This document shows, in pieces, positions 26,321 to 36,085 of a DNA stretch of 64,000 nt. The stretch is from Ornithinibacillus massiliensis. Its GTDB lineage: Bacteria > Bacillota > Bacilli > Bacillales > Amphibacillaceae. The stretch covers positions 1-64,000 of the forward strand of contig NZ_JAGXBY010000003.1 in the NCBI RefSeq assembly GCF_018310345.1, given 5' to 3'. A model generated the notes under the pieces. It did not search any database and was not told the DNA's origin. It saw nothing but the letters and a program-made list of their open reading frames with translations. Each line of letters begins with the position of its first letter. Position 1 is the stretch's first letter. Position numbers and translations under genes: made by a program.

Positions 26321-27607
26321 CTATTCCTGTGTTGCTGCAGAGGCATGCTGAACAGTAAGCTTCTCTCTTTCCCCTCGAAGTCGTTTAATATCCAATCGTA
26401 TCCACAAAGATAGCCCTAACGCTACCGCGAACATAATAGAAAATATAGTCATCGTTAACGTATAACTACCCGTATTATCATAGATAAAGGAAAGCAGAAT
26501 AGGCCCTACTACACCAGCCATAGCCCATGCGGTTAAAATATAGCCATGAATTGCACCTAGTTGCTTTGTTCCAAATAAATCACCAATATATGCTGGTATC
26601 GATGCGAATCCACCGCCATAACACGTTAGTATCGCAAACAAAAGAACTTGGAATAAAATTGCATTAGATGCAAATGGTAAGATGGCAAATGCCACTACTT
26701 GAATAACAAAAAAAGCAGTGTATACATTTGGACGACCAATATAATCACTTAATGACGCCCAGCCAATTCGTCCTCCACCATTGAACAAGCCTAATACACC
26801 TACCATAGCAGCTGCAGCAATAGCTGTCATTCCGGTAATTTCCTGTGCCATTGGGGATGCTACGGCAAGAATGGCAATTCCACAAGTGACATTAATAAAT
26901 AACATAAACCATAACATCCAGAATCTTCTTGTTTTGATTGCTTCATTAGCAGTTAACTGGGATAAATCTTCTCTTATCTTAATCTTGGTCTTACCAGATT
27001 CTTGTTTTTCCACAAAGCCTGCTGGTGCCCAACCTTCTGGTGGTGGTGCTAAGTATTGAGCAGATGCCGTCATGACAACAAAATAAACCGCTCCAAGAAT
27101 AAAGAATGTATTCGATATTCCAACTAGACCTATTAACGATTCGATGGCCGGACCACTGAGCATAGCAGCAAATCCAAATCCCATAATAGCTAAACCAGTT
27201 GCCAAACCACGCCGATCAGGGAACCACTTAACAAGTGTTGACACTGGTGATATGTACCCAATCCCAAGTCCCATTCCTCCGATAATTCCATAGAAAAGAT
27301 ATAATAAAGGCAATGATTCCAAAAGCGTTGCAACACCTGAACCAGCAACTCCTAACCCAAAGAATATCGCTGCAAGCATACTTGATTTTTTAGGACCGTT
27401 TTTTTCTACAAAGCGCCCCATAAATGCTGCCGAAAAGCCTAAGCAGAAAATAGCAATGCTAAAAGCTGTCGAAACTTGTGTCTGACTCCAACCATATTGT
27501 TCAATCATTGGATTGGTGAACACACTCCATGCATACGCCGATCCAATGGAAAGGTGAACACCAAGAGCAGATGCTGCGATTAGCCACCTATTTTTGACCT
27601 TCTCCAT
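26321..27607 (-). CDS. OFA-family MFS transporter (oxalate/formate antiporter type)
   Basis: A 428-residue protein with 12 predicted membrane helices of the major facilitator superfamily. The SIGSAYAWSVFTNP start, the GFSAAFMGRFVEKNGPKKS loop and GGMGLGIGYISPVSTLVKWFPDRRGLATG are typical of the OFA subgroup (OxlT/YhjX). The second ATG (27607) is chosen because AAAGGAGG abuts the first one at 27613. It lies upstream of the molybdoenzyme gene on the same strand; formate or a related monocarboxylate is the likely substrate by context. Confidence 0.85.
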   Translation of the reverse strand: MEKVKNRWLIAASALGVHLSIGSAYAWSVFTNPMIEQYGWSQTQVSTAFSIAIFCLGFSAAFMGRFVEKNGPKKSSMLAAIFFGLGVAGSGVATLLESLPLLYLFYGIIGGMGLGIGYISPVSTLVKWFPDRRGLATGLAIMGFGFAAMLSGPAIESLIGLVGISNTFFILGAVYFVVMTASAQYLAPPPEGWAPAGFVEKQESGKTKIKIREDLSQLTANEAIKTRRFWMLWFMLFINVTCGIAILAVASPMAQEITGMTAIAAAAMVGVLGLFNGGGRIGWASLSDYIGRPNVYTAFFVIQVVAFAILPFASNAILFQVLLFAILTCYGGGFASIPAYIGDLFGTKQLGAIHGYILTAWAMAGVVGPILLSFIYDNTGSYTLTMTIFSIMFAVALGLSLWIRLDIKRLRGEREKLTVQHASAATQE

Positions 27608-27828
27608 AAACATCCTCCTTTAATAATAGTAAGTTTCATCATTAACAACTAGAAAACTACAGAAAATAAGTTCACTATATAGCGGTTAATGGCAGATAGG
27701 GCTTTTATAATAGCTTTGCAAACAAGACGTAAACGTATTATTTTTTATTATTTTCAATCAATTCTGTTTATTATCCTATCATGAAAGCGTTTGCTAATCA
27801 ACTATTAATTTTCTGCTTTACCAGACTA

Positions 27829-27911
27829 AAATAAAAAAGCTTTGCAAGGTGAACCCATTAGCTAGTATATTGATTGATACTAACATAGCGGTTCAGACCG
27901 ATTGCAAGGCT
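27829..27911 (-). terminator. Long-stem terminator of the XRE-cupin gene
   Basis: Left arm 27838-27855 and right arm 27890-27911 form a long imperfect stem, with TAGTAT/ATACTA as an inner stem. Read on the minus strand it is followed by CTTTTTTATTTT. Confidence 0.75.
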
Positions 27912-27913
27912 CT

Positions 27914-28519
27914 TTATAAAGGATTATCGATAAAAAATGTTAAAACTTTCGCTTCATTTTCATCTACTGGAACAAATAGATGCGGTTTAGAACCTTGGAA
28001 GCAGGCACTGTCTCCTTTTTCCATATAATACTTCTTTCCATCATATAAAAGATATATTGCCCCTTCTAGAATAAAGATAAATTCGTCTTGTGAGTGAGTA
28101 TAGGTATCTTCACGAGCATTTAAATTCTTAGGGGTTACATGAACAATAGTCGGTTCAAATCCAGATAGCGATGAACGATTTGCAAGAAGCTCATAGGAAT
28201 ACCCCATATTTTCATCCCCAAATCTCGGCCTTCTACTGGACTTAGGTAATAAAACCAAGTCTTGTTCATTTTGTTCATCTAATAGCCATGAGAGAGAAAC
28301 TTCGAGTACTTCACTGATTTTAGAAAGGGTTGCAATGGCAGATGCAGATTGCCCGTTTTCTATTTTCGATAGCATACTTTTTGAAATACCTGCTACATCT
28401 GCAACTTGCTGCTGAGTCCATTTTTTCCGCAAGCGCATTTCTTTTATTTTCTTCCCGATTGTTTCCAGATTAATGATCTTTCTCTCCCCTCTTGCTGTTG
28501 CAAATCTTTCTTCTATCAT
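27914..28519 (-). CDS. XRE-family regulator with C-terminal cupin domain
   Basis: A 201-residue regulator. An HTH_3 domain (about 22-77: KKIKEMRLRKKWTQQQVADVAGISKSMLSKIENGQ is spread over helices 1-4) is followed by a cupin (about 110-195) with HSQDEFIFILEG and KGDSACFQGSKPHLF. Such proteins sense small ligands. It lies next to the formate module and could regulate it, but no operator was found. The ATG at 28519 lacks a clear ribosome site; GAGGGGAGAGA further in suggests a start near codon 16-18 at a non-ATG codon. Confidence 0.82.
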   Translation of the reverse strand: MIEERFATARGERKIINLETIGKKIKEMRLRKKWTQQQVADVAGISKSMLSKIENGQSASAIATLSKISEVLEVSLSWLLDEQNEQDLVLLPKSSRRPRFGDENMGYSYELLANRSSLSGFEPTIVHVTPKNLNAREDTYTHSQDEFIFILEGAIYLLYDGKKYYMEKGDSACFQGSKPHLFVPVDENEAKVLTFFIDNPL

Positions 28520-28572
28520 AGATTAGAGATAATTTGCTAGTCAAGAGTAGGATAAGGATAGATTTTTATACG

Positions 28573-29088
28573 TTAGCTAACTTTATCTTCATTAATATTA
28601 CTTAGTACCTTTGTTTTCGTTACAAAAATATAAATAGACAATAGGATACAGAATAATAAGCTTATATGAAAAATGGTATGTAAAGTATTTGGAACTATCC
28701 CATTCATCATAGGAAGAAAAGCATGTGTATTGCCAAACATCGTGGTGTAACCTTCCACTTTCTCTTGAGCCCCTATTCCAGTAAAATATGGAATCCACCA
28801 ACTCATTAGAGCCCCTGCGAATATACATAATGGGTGGATAACTAGCCAAATTTTAATTAGTAAGGGATATGTTTTACCAGCATACAACAATATTAATGTG
28901 ATAAATAATGCTATCTGTATGACACCAATTAATGTTACTAAAATGAGTTCATTCGTAGTTTTTTCTTGTTTAATTGCTTCAATATCGTTTAGCGAGCCTA
29001 GCGGAACGAAGTCTTGTACAATCATAAAAAGTAAGATAAAACTATAACCCAAGAGTAGTACCTTTTCACTTAGGCGAATATTTCTCAT
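28573..29088 (-). CDS. Membrane protein, unknown function
   Basis: A protein of about 171 residues with four predicted membrane helices (about 10-28, 48-70, 78-98 and 135-160). A loop holds FGNTHAFLPMMNGIVPNTLHTIFH. The ATG at 29088 follows GGGGGGATTTGATA well. I do not recognise a family. It lies between the XRE-cupin regulator and the HMG-CoA lyase gene on the same strand. Confidence 0.7.
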   Translation of the reverse strand: MRNIRLSEKVLLLGYSFILLFMIVQDFVPLGSLNDIEAIKQEKTTNELILVTLIGVIQIALFITLILLYAGKTYPLLIKIWLVIHPLCIFAGALMSWWIPYFTGIGAQEKVEGYTTMFGNTHAFLPMMNGIVPNTLHTIFHISLLFCILLSIYIFVTKTKVLSNINEDKVS

Positions 29089-29163
29089 TATCAAATCCCC
29101 CCAGAGTCATTTTCCTACATTTTACCACTGATAAAGAAATATAGTTTTAATTATATGTAAAAT

Positions 29164-29200
29164 AAAAAAGGATTGTGATTTAACACCTTAATCACAATCC
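29164..29200 (-). terminator. Terminator of the HMG-CoA lyase gene
   Basis: GGATTGTGAT (29170-29179) pairs with ATCACAATCC (29191-29200); on the minus strand a TTTTTTATTTT tail follows. Confidence 0.85.
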
Positions 29201-29207
29201 CCCTATG

Positions 29208-30113
29208 TTAACCTGTTCCTTCAACATAAGCTAATGATCGACTAGGGAGTTTTTTTCCTAGTTTGTTTTGGATAAAAATAGATGCTTCTTGAACCTTTTT
29301 ATCCTGTATACCTGTGCTTATCCCTAACCCATGTAATAAATATAGGACATCATTTGTTGCTACATTACCTGCTGCACCAGGAGCATAAGGACAGCCTCCT
29401 AGTCCACCAATTGACGTATCAAACCTTGTAATTCCATAATTTAATGCGGTCATGATATTAGCAATCGCCATTCCTCTAGTATCATGGAAATGCATGATTA
29501 TTTTTTCTTTTGGAAATCGCTTCAGTATTTCATCCAGTAGTAGTTCTACTTGAGAGGGTACTGCTGAACCAATCGTGTCCCCTAGTGAAATATCATTCAC
29601 ACCACTTGTGATTAATTGATCACATACTTGCATAACCTGAGTCGGCGTTATTTTCCCTTCATATGGACATTCAAATACTGTAGAAACATAGCCCGTAACT
29701 TTTTTCTTTTCTTTTTTCGCCTCATCAATAACTTGCTTTAGTACAGGATAGGTTTCCGTTATCGATTTGTTGATGTTCTTTACATTATGGGTTTCACTCG
29801 CTGACATAAAAACAGACGCTCCGTCTATACCTGCTTCTAATGCATTCTCCAACCCTCTTATGTTTGGGACTAACGCCGAATACACGACAGCAGGATTACG
29901 CTTAATCCGCTTCCCTACCTCCTTAGCATCTGCTAAGGCTGGGATCCATTTCGGATTAACAAATGAAGAGTATTCTATTTCTGTTACTCCCGTATTAGAG
30001 AGCATATCTATCCATGCCACTTTATCGTCTGTCGTGATAAACTGTTTTTCATTTTGTAGACCATCACGAGGACCCACTTCTTTTAACTGAACAAAATCAG
30101 GTCTTTTTCCCAC
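29208..30113 (-). CDS. mvaB: Hydroxymethylglutaryl-CoA lyase
   Basis: Cleaves HMG-CoA to acetoacetate and acetyl-CoA, the last step of leucine breakdown. The 301-residue TIM-barrel protein has the N-terminal EVGPRDGLQNE, the metal-binding HFHDTRG and the active-site loop GGLGGCPYAPGA with the catalytic cysteine. GTG start after GAGGAGGGG. No other leucine-degradation gene lies in the window, so it is an orphan here. Confidence 0.92.
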   Translation of the reverse strand: MGKRPDFVQLKEVGPRDGLQNEKQFITTDDKVAWIDMLSNTGVTEIEYSSFVNPKWIPALADAKEVGKRIKRNPAVVYSALVPNIRGLENALEAGIDGASVFMSASETHNVKNINKSITETYPVLKQVIDEAKKEKKKVTGYVSTVFECPYEGKITPTQVMQVCDQLITSGVNDISLGDTIGSAVPSQVELLLDEILKRFPKEKIIMHFHDTRGMAIANIMTALNYGITRFDTSIGGLGGCPYAPGAAGNVATNDVLYLLHGLGISTGIQDKKVQEASIFIQNKLGKKLPSRSLAYVEGTG

Positions 30114-30559
30114 GTATTCCCCTCCTCTTTATTGATGATAAAAGCCTCCTGTTTCCGATTACATGTATATAAGTACAATATGTTAGAAATATAAAATCGT
30201 TTTTATTATCTCTTATTCAATATTGTATCCTTTTATTCAACTTTGTTGAATAAAGTTTAACCTACTATAATACATTATGTCAAACCATTATTTTTAAATT
30301 TTTTGATTTATAAGTATTATTTCTAGATACTGCTTTTTTCGCTGTGTATTATCTGTATGGCCTTACGTTTTATGTATTCTCACTTAAGAGCTTTTGGCGT
30401 TTTAGAACTTTTATACAGTGATACAGATTGATGCCTACCTATCTACATATAACTACATAAGAAGTGACATATATAATCAATTATGCAATTTACATTGAAT
30501 ATAGTATGATAGATAAGGTATGTAATACCTTGTAAGTTCTATAGGGAAAGGAAATAGAC
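30114..30559. other. Non-coding gap between mvaB and prfC
   Basis: No convincing gene is seen. The gap holds divergent promoters by necessity, and a perfect palindrome TATTCAAC-TTT-GTTGAATA (30234-30252) preceded by the similar half TTATTCAATATTG (30214-30226). This could be a regulator site for the mvaB gene. Confidence 0.5.
30234..30252. promoter_or_regulatory. Palindrome upstream of mvaB
   Basis: Perfect 8-bp arms TATTCAAC and GTTGAATA separated by TTT. Its size fits a dimeric repressor operator better than a terminator. About 120 bases upstream of the mvaB start; the regulator is unknown. Confidence 0.35.
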
Positions 30560-32146
30560 ATGAGCATAAAAGATGAAGTAGCAAAGCGAAAAACATTTGC
30601 AATCATTTCCCACCCAGATGCTGGGAAAACAACATTAACTGAAAAATTATTATTATATGGAAATCTAATTCGTACTGCCGGTACGGTAAAGGGTAAAAAA
30701 TCTGGTAAATTCGCTACATCTGATTGGATGGAAATCGAAAAACAGCGTGGTATTTCCGTAACCTCCAGTGTAATGAATTTTCCATATAAAGATTTTCAAG
30801 TAAATATTCTCGATACACCTGGACACGAAGATTTCAGTGAGGATACGTATCGTACGCTGACGGCTGTCGATAGTGTTGTTATGATTATTGATTCAGTAAA
30901 AGGGATTGAACCACAAACAATTAAATTATTTAAAGTATGTAGAATGCGTGGTATTCCTATTTTTACGTTTATTAATAAATTGGACCGTGAAGGTAGAGAA
31001 CCCTTCGAACTACTAGAAGAGATTGAGGAAGTTCTGGAAATCGAAACATATCCTATGAACTGGCCTGTCGGTATGGGGAAACGTTTCCTTGGTATATTCG
31101 ATCGAATGAATCAGCAATTTATTAAATTTAATGGTAATGAAGCTGAATCTCACATTCCGTATGGAGAACTTGAGAATGAAGCGAATCAAGCCATGACAAC
31201 CACTAGCGAATTTGAGGCCGCAAAAGAGGAATTGGCATTATTAGATGAGGCTGGTAACCAATTCTCATTAGAAGCTGTTTTAAACGGAGAGCAAACACCA
31301 GTATTTTTCGGAAGTGCACTAGCTCCCTTTGGTGTTCATGACTTTTTTGATACATTTATAAAGCTTGCACCGTCACCCCAAGCTAGAAGGTCAACTGAAG
31401 GAATTGTATCCCCGGATAATCCTGATTTCTCTGGATTTATCTTTAAAATTCAAGCGAATATGAACCCTGCACACCGAGACCGGATTGCCTTCGTTCGCGT
31501 TTGCTCTGGTAAGTTTGAACGTGGTATGAGTGTGAAGTTATCCCGTACAGGTAAAGTATTTAAGCTATCACAATCGCAACAAATTGTTGCTTCTACCCGA
31601 GATACAATCGATGAAGCTTATGCTGGAGATATTATTGGAATCTATGACCCTAATGCCTATCAAATTGGAGATACATTATTAGAAGGAAAGGCAGCTTTTG
31701 AATTTGATGAACTTCCAAAGTTTCCACCTGAATTATTTAAAAAAGTAATGGCAAAAAATGTTATGAAATCGAAACAGTTCAAAAAAGGAATTGAGCAGCT
31801 TGTACAAGAAGGAGCAATTCAACTATTTAAAGACAAACGAACGGAGTCCTATATTCTCGGAGCAGTCGGTGAATTGCAATACGAAGTGTTCAAATACCGT
31901 ATGGAAAATGAATACAATGTAGAGGTTATGTTTGAATCGATTGGGGAACGGATACCTCGATGGTTAAAGGCAGAACAGGTAAAGGAATCGCTATTTGATG
32001 ATCGTAATTTACTTGTTCGCGATCGCAACGATAATTATCTCGTCCTATTCCGTAACGAGTTTGCATTGAACTGGTTTAAAGATAATCATAAGGACATTGA
32101 GTTAATTGATTTGTTTGAAGTTAATTCGTATGGCCAAGTTAAATAA
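30560..32146 (+). CDS. prfC: Peptide chain release factor 3
   Basis: Translational GTPase that recycles RF1/RF2 from the ribosome after termination. The 528-residue protein has G1 [14 protein letters not shown], switch [12 protein letters not shown]3 [14 protein letters not shown] and G4 [10 protein letters not shown], with the RF3-specific domains II and III after residue 290. The length matches the family. GGGAAAGGAAAT lies before the ATG. Confidence 0.94.
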   Translation: MSIKDEVAKRKTFAIISHPDAGKTTLTEKLLLYGNLIRTAGTVKGKKSGKFATSDWMEIEKQRGISVTSSVMNFPYKDFQVNILDTPGHEDFSEDTYRTLTAVDSVVMIIDSVKGIEPQTIKLFKVCRMRGIPIFTFINKLDREGREPFELLEEIEEVLEIETYPMNWPVGMGKRFLGIFDRMNQQFIKFNGNEAESHIPYGELENEANQAMTTTSEFEAAKEELALLDEAGNQFSLEAVLNGEQTPVFFGSALAPFGVHDFFDTFIKLAPSPQARRSTEGIVSPDNPDFSGFIFKIQANMNPAHRDRIAFVRVCSGKFERGMSVKLSRTGKVFKLSQSQQIVASTRDTIDEAYAGDIIGIYDPNAYQIGDTLLEGKAAFEFDELPKFPPELFKKVMAKNVMKSKQFKKGIEQLVQEGAIQLFKDKRTESYILGAVGELQYEVFKYRMENEYNVEVMFESIGERIPRWLKAEQVKESLFDDRNLLVRDRNDNYLVLFRNEFALNWFKDNHKDIELIDLFEVNSYGQVK

Positions 32147-32212
32147 AATAGTTTTTAGTAGGATAACGATATTCAACTAACAACTTAAATGATATAACGT
32201 GCACCTCACACG

Positions 32213-32270
32213 GCTCCGGAAATAACTCTTGCTAAAGCTGTTAAGCTAGGCTTCTATTTATTTTCGGAGC
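32213..32270. repeat. Inverted repeat with GCTCCGGAAATAA end
   Basis: GCTCCGGAAATAA (32213-32225) pairs with TTATTTTCGGAGC (32258-32270), 13 bp with one wobble. It separates convergent prfC and the kinase gene and could act as a terminator. The CCGGAAATA core recurs at the ends of the inverted repeats at 40.4 kb and 62.8 kb. Confidence 0.65.
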
Positions 32271-32295
32271 TGTTATCGTGCATCGTTGTATTTAC

Positions 32296-33156
32296 TCAAG
32301 AGTCTCTTTTATTCCACTCTTGATAAAACACTTCTACACTAGGGAAGCGTTTGTTTCGATCCTTTTCCACCGCCTTAATGGCAACCTCATACAGGTCTCT
32401 GCCAGCTTCCCATTTATCATATGAACGATTTAATTCTCCACCTAATAGGGAAAAAGCCATCGCTCCCATATTAAAGACGTTTGTGCTACCGTCTATTACA
32501 GCACCTAATTCAAATTCTTCTGGGGACATAAATCGAGATGAGCCCCACATCCTCCCCATCGTGTTTATATATGGCTTTTTCTGATATAAATCAATATCAC
32601 AAATCTTAAGCTGGTAATTCGTGAAATCATATAATATACTTCCATCATAAAAATCAATGGCAACATACCCATGATGTTCAACATGAACGTGAAATTCCAA
32701 AATTTTCTTAAAAGCTGTCAGTCGTTTTTCTATAGGCAATTGTTTAAACCGGAAGAATGGTGCATCAGGATGCTCATATTTAAGTGGTGGTGGGAAATTC
32801 CAGTGATTGTGTAATACTTCTCCATCAAACCAATCAAATAATAGACAATATCCATCCCCCACTTCCATATGATCCAATAAATTGACTAAAGAAGCATGAG
32901 ATAGTTCTTGATAAATTCCAACCGATTGTTTAAGATTTTGAACTGCCAATTCTGGAGAAACAGAACCATGAAGAGTCTCCGCTCCTGCGTATTTCAAGAA
33001 TCGTTTAACTCCTTCGCTTTCTATTCCAAAGCTTATATTACCAGAATCTTGCTGATCAAACACCGTAAAGACTTGGCCAAATCTGTTTAACCAATTAAAG
33101 TTATAATCCGCTTTTAGTTGAATGGAAATATCCTGATTTAACTGTTTTTTTATCAT
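32296..33156 (-). CDS. Divergent protein kinase-like protein
   Basis: A 286-residue protein with the outline of a eukaryotic-type kinase domain and nothing else. The candidate ATP-lysine lies in GVKRFLKYAGA; the catalytic loop reads HGYVAIDFYDGSI (Asp without the usual HRD), the metal-binding motif is CDIDLY in place of DFG, and SPEEFELG replaces APE. No membrane segment is seen. Substrate unknown. AAGAAGGAG precedes the ATG. Confidence 0.75.
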   Translation of the reverse strand: MIKKQLNQDISIQLKADYNFNWLNRFGQVFTVFDQQDSGNISFGIESEGVKRFLKYAGAETLHGSVSPELAVQNLKQSVGIYQELSHASLVNLLDHMEVGDGYCLLFDWFDGEVLHNHWNFPPPLKYEHPDAPFFRFKQLPIEKRLTAFKKILEFHVHVEHHGYVAIDFYDGSILYDFTNYQLKICDIDLYQKKPYINTMGRMWGSSRFMSPEEFELGAVIDGSTNVFNMGAMAFSLLGGELNRSYDKWEAGRDLYEVAIKAVEKDRNKRFPSVEVFYQEWNKRDS

Positions 33157-33230
33157 ATGTACTCCTTCTTTTTCGAACTAATGAATGTAAGCTTTGACAT
33201 AAAAAGAAAAAAATGAGGTTGTCTTTTGCA

Positions 33231-34478
33231 TTAATTAGATAATTTATAGGAAAGTTCTCCTCTTTCAAATGACCAATTCATTTCTCTTATCACGGTGTAT
33301 GAAACATGGGGAGGAATACGTTTTAATGCCGTTTCCGAAACGATTAAACGATTTAGATGTAATGTGTTAGCAATTTGGATAATGGAAGCATTATCTCGTT
33401 TAAAATTAGGCCCTAAACTATGTAATGCTTGCTCAATCGCATCTTGTTCAGTAGGATAGATAAACGGAAACATAGCTCTTCTTAAAAAAGTACTAGTAAT
33501 ACAGTTCATATATGTTGCTTCTCTATCAACCTTATGAAACAATCTCTCTGTAGTAAAATCGGCAAGACCTACCCCTTGTGCATTTCCATGTGAAGCACTT
33601 GATAAATCTAGTACAACTATCCTTTTAATTCTTGGCTCTATTGGTTCTTCTATTCCATCAATCCGTAGTCTTCCGATTATATTCGGATCCATCCCTGTAC
33701 CACTATAGTTTTTTCCCATCTCTTCGACGATTAATAAATCAATATCCTTAATGGGTAAGGAAGGCATTAGTTCTTTTGCTTTCTTCAATAGTATAGCCTC
33801 TTCTTCATGCCAATTATCTACCGAGACCCCCTGGATAATTGCGGTCTGGTCATAACTGTCTTCTACGATAGCAAGCCCCATACGAATAGGAGAATTTTCT
33901 AGTGCCACTTTCGAGCCTTCGACAAGATTATATTCCATCCTATCTGCTCCCTGACTATGAAAGAAGCTTGCACCTTTTTGCTTCCCTAAGCCAACCAACA
34001 CCATCTTACTTAAACCGCTTTCTATCTTGCCACTAAAAGCTGTATGAGGCTTAATTCGATTAATCACTATAATCGCATCTGCCTGATAGGCTAGCTTGTC
34101 CATATAGATTGGGAAATCATCATGTATTTCTCCAACTTTAACAACTTCCATAGACGATCGAATTGGCGCTCCAACTGATTCTTCAGTAATCCCAAGATGT
34201 TCTAATACCCGAACCTGTCCTTCTGCTGTTGCCCCGCCATGGCTTCCCATGGAAGGAACAATAAAAGGTCGCAGCTTCTTGCTTTGTAAATACAAAACAA
34301 TTTCTTTTAATATATTGACTATATTATCTATACCACGACTTCCAGCTGTAATAGCTACCTCTGCTCCAGGAGGTAAATCATTTATACTACTATTTTGTTT
34401 CATCTCATTCCATATCATATGTTTCAAGTTTTTTAACTTAGAAGATTTAAATGACTGTACAATTTCATATAAAATCAT
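33231..34478 (-). CDS. LarA-like (lactate racemase domain) protein
   Basis: A 415-residue protein of the LarA/DUF2088 type. Typical blocks are VAITAGSRGI, PSMGSHGGATAEGQ and IVINRIKPHTAFSGKIESGLSKM. Canonical LarA uses a nickel-pincer cofactor made by LarB, LarC and LarE; none of these is in the window, so racemase activity is uncertain and another 2-hydroxyacid substrate or no such cofactor is possible. AGGAGATGG precedes the ATG. Confidence 0.75.
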   Translation of the reverse strand: MILYEIVQSFKSSKLKNLKHMIWNEMKQNSSINDLPPGAEVAITAGSRGIDNIVNILKEIVLYLQSKKLRPFIVPSMGSHGGATAEGQVRVLEHLGITEESVGAPIRSSMEVVKVGEIHDDFPIYMDKLAYQADAIIVINRIKPHTAFSGKIESGLSKMVLVGLGKQKGASFFHSQGADRMEYNLVEGSKVALENSPIRMGLAIVEDSYDQTAIIQGVSVDNWHEEEAILLKKAKELMPSLPIKDIDLLIVEEMGKNYSGTGMDPNIIGRLRIDGIEEPIEPRIKRIVVLDLSSASHGNAQGVGLADFTTERLFHKVDREATYMNCITSTFLRRAMFPFIYPTEQDAIEQALHSLGPNFKRDNASIIQIANTLHLNRLIVSETALKRIPPHVSYTVIREMNWSFERGELSYKLSN

Positions 34479-34615
34479 AGTACCATCTCCTAATCGACAG
34501 GCTTAATTATCAGTATACATGATATATTCTGTATATTCATCAAAATGCTCCAAAGTAACCACACTTTGGGTAAGAGGCATGAATTTGGGGTATGTTATAG
34601 ATGGAGGTGTGTATC

Positions 34616-34780
34616 TTGGATAAAGATTTACGTGAATATCGAACAGGTCAGGGTGTACCGTTATCAGGATCATATATGTGTCAGTCAGGGGCAATGGCAA
34701 AATTGAGTAAAGACGAAACATTCCCACAATGTCCTGTAAGTAAAGAGGACACATATTGGAAACATCATCAAGAGAAATAA
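34616..34780 (+). CDS. YjzC-like small protein
   Basis: A 54-residue protein starting at TTG, with GGAGGTG at good spacing. The pattern RTGQGVPLSGSYMCQSG followed by FPQCP gives G-x-x-x-P-x-S-G-x-Y-x-C and a distal Cys-Pro, like the YjzC family of tiny zinc-ribbon-like proteins in Bacillaceae. Function unknown. It is convergent with the EAL-HDOD gene and ends at a shared terminator. Confidence 0.7.
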   Translation: MDKDLREYRTGQGVPLSGSYMCQSGAMAKLSKDETFPQCPVSKEDTYWKHHQEK

Positions 34781-34788
34781 AAAATGAT

Positions 34789-34831
34789 AAGAAGAACTAT
34801 TGTCTTTGTTATGACAAAGTTCTTCTTAATT
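34789..34831. terminator. Bidirectional terminator
   Basis: AAGAAGAACT (34789-34798) pairs with AGTTCTTCTT (34818-34827), with an inner TTGTC/GACAA stem. T-rich on the plus side and A-rich on the other, between convergent genes. Confidence 0.82.
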
Positions 34832-34843
34832 TTGAACCTATAA

Positions 34844-36085
34844 TCATACTAATTCCTTTCCAAGCATAACGTCCCTTGCCCATTTAACCGATTGTTTATA
34901 TAGATTATTGAAGGTCTTAGCATTAATCCCTAATTTTACTGCTAATGCATCCATTTTGGACCACTCTTCTTTTTCCGCAGCACTAACTAAGTTTATTATA
35001 GAAGTTAAAGAGGTTTCTTTCCCTAATAATGTATCTTTAATATCCTGTTCGAGTGGAAGATTCTTTAAGATATGAATTAAAGGTTGCTTATAAATCGTAT
35101 CTACTAGTGAAAAAAGACCCGTTAAAAATAATCTCGAGCTATCTTTACGGTTACCTAGATGAAGTGCTATTAATTCACTCGCCTTTGCTCTTGTTAAGCT
35201 AAGTTTTATGACTTCTTCTGTTAACCGATCTGATTTATCGTATCGCTCCCGAAATGATATGACATAGATCCATTTTCGAAGCTCTATTAGGCCCAGTAAA
35301 ACGATTGATTGTTTAATAGATTTTATCTCGTACACGAGTCCGATGGCTGGAGAATTAAGTAATCGCAGTAGTTTATAGGACAAAGAGACATCCGACTCAA
35401 TATATTGTGTAATTTTATCAATATCTGGTTCTCCCTTAGAAAGCTCCGAGATAAGAATGAATAGGTTATGGTTCAGCACAGGTAGGTCTTTCGTCGACAA
35501 GATGACAGGTTTACTGAAGAAGTACCCTTGAAAATATGTATAACCATCCTTTACGCACTGTTTGTATTCCTCTCGTGTCTCTACCTTTTCAGCTAGAAAG
35601 ACAATAGATGTATCCTGAAGACGATTCATGATTCTTAGCTGTTCCGATCTACTTGTTTTTTGAATGTCAATTTTTATAATATCTGCTAAATGAATAAGCT
35701 TATAGAAATTCTCATCTTCTTCCCTACATTCAAAGTCATCCAGTGCTATTCTGTACCCTAGTTTTTTTAAACTTTGACAGTTTTCTATAATTTGATCTGT
35801 CGGCCTAACCGACTCTAATACTTCTATTACCATGAGTTCAGGCTGTAAAAATGTAGGAACAGTATTTTCTAATAATGTCTCAGTAAAATTAATGAAACAC
35901 GGTTTTCCTTCTGATAGGTCATTAATACCAAACTGTAAAAAACTATTAATCACCTCAGAGGTGGCATGATCATCATTCCCCGCCAAATATACATTCTTAT
36001 GTCGGTTATCTCTATATAATAATTCGTATGCAAACACTTCTAGCTCTTTATTTAAAATTGGTTGCCGACCTACATATACTTCCAT
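34844..36085 (-). CDS. EAL-HDOD domain protein (YuxH-like)
   Basis: A 413-residue protein with an N-terminal EAL-type domain (about 1-205) and a C-terminal HDOD domain (about 210-400), the same order and length as YuxH of B. subtilis. EAL motifs are partly kept (YELLYRD, LDDFE, IKIDI, AEKVET, YFQGYFFSKP) and partly lost, so c-di-GMP hydrolysis is doubtful and a binding or scaffolding role is more likely. GAGGTGGG precedes the ATG. Confidence 0.87.
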   Translation of the reverse strand: MEVYVGRQPILNKELEVFAYELLYRDNRHKNVYLAGNDDHATSEVINSFLQFGINDLSEGKPCFINFTETLLENTVPTFLQPELMVIEVLESVRPTDQIIENCQSLKKLGYRIALDDFECREEDENFYKLIHLADIIKIDIQKTSRSEQLRIMNRLQDTSIVFLAEKVETREEYKQCVKDGYTYFQGYFFSKPVILSTKDLPVLNHNLFILISELSKGEPDIDKITQYIESDVSLSYKLLRLLNSPAIGLVYEIKSIKQSIVLLGLIELRKWIYVISFRERYDKSDRLTEEVIKLSLTRAKASELIALHLGNRKDSSRLFLTGLFSLVDTIYKQPLIHILKNLPLEQDIKDTLLGKETSLTSIINLVSAAEKEEWSKMDALAVKLGINAKTFNNLYKQSVKWARDVMLGKELV

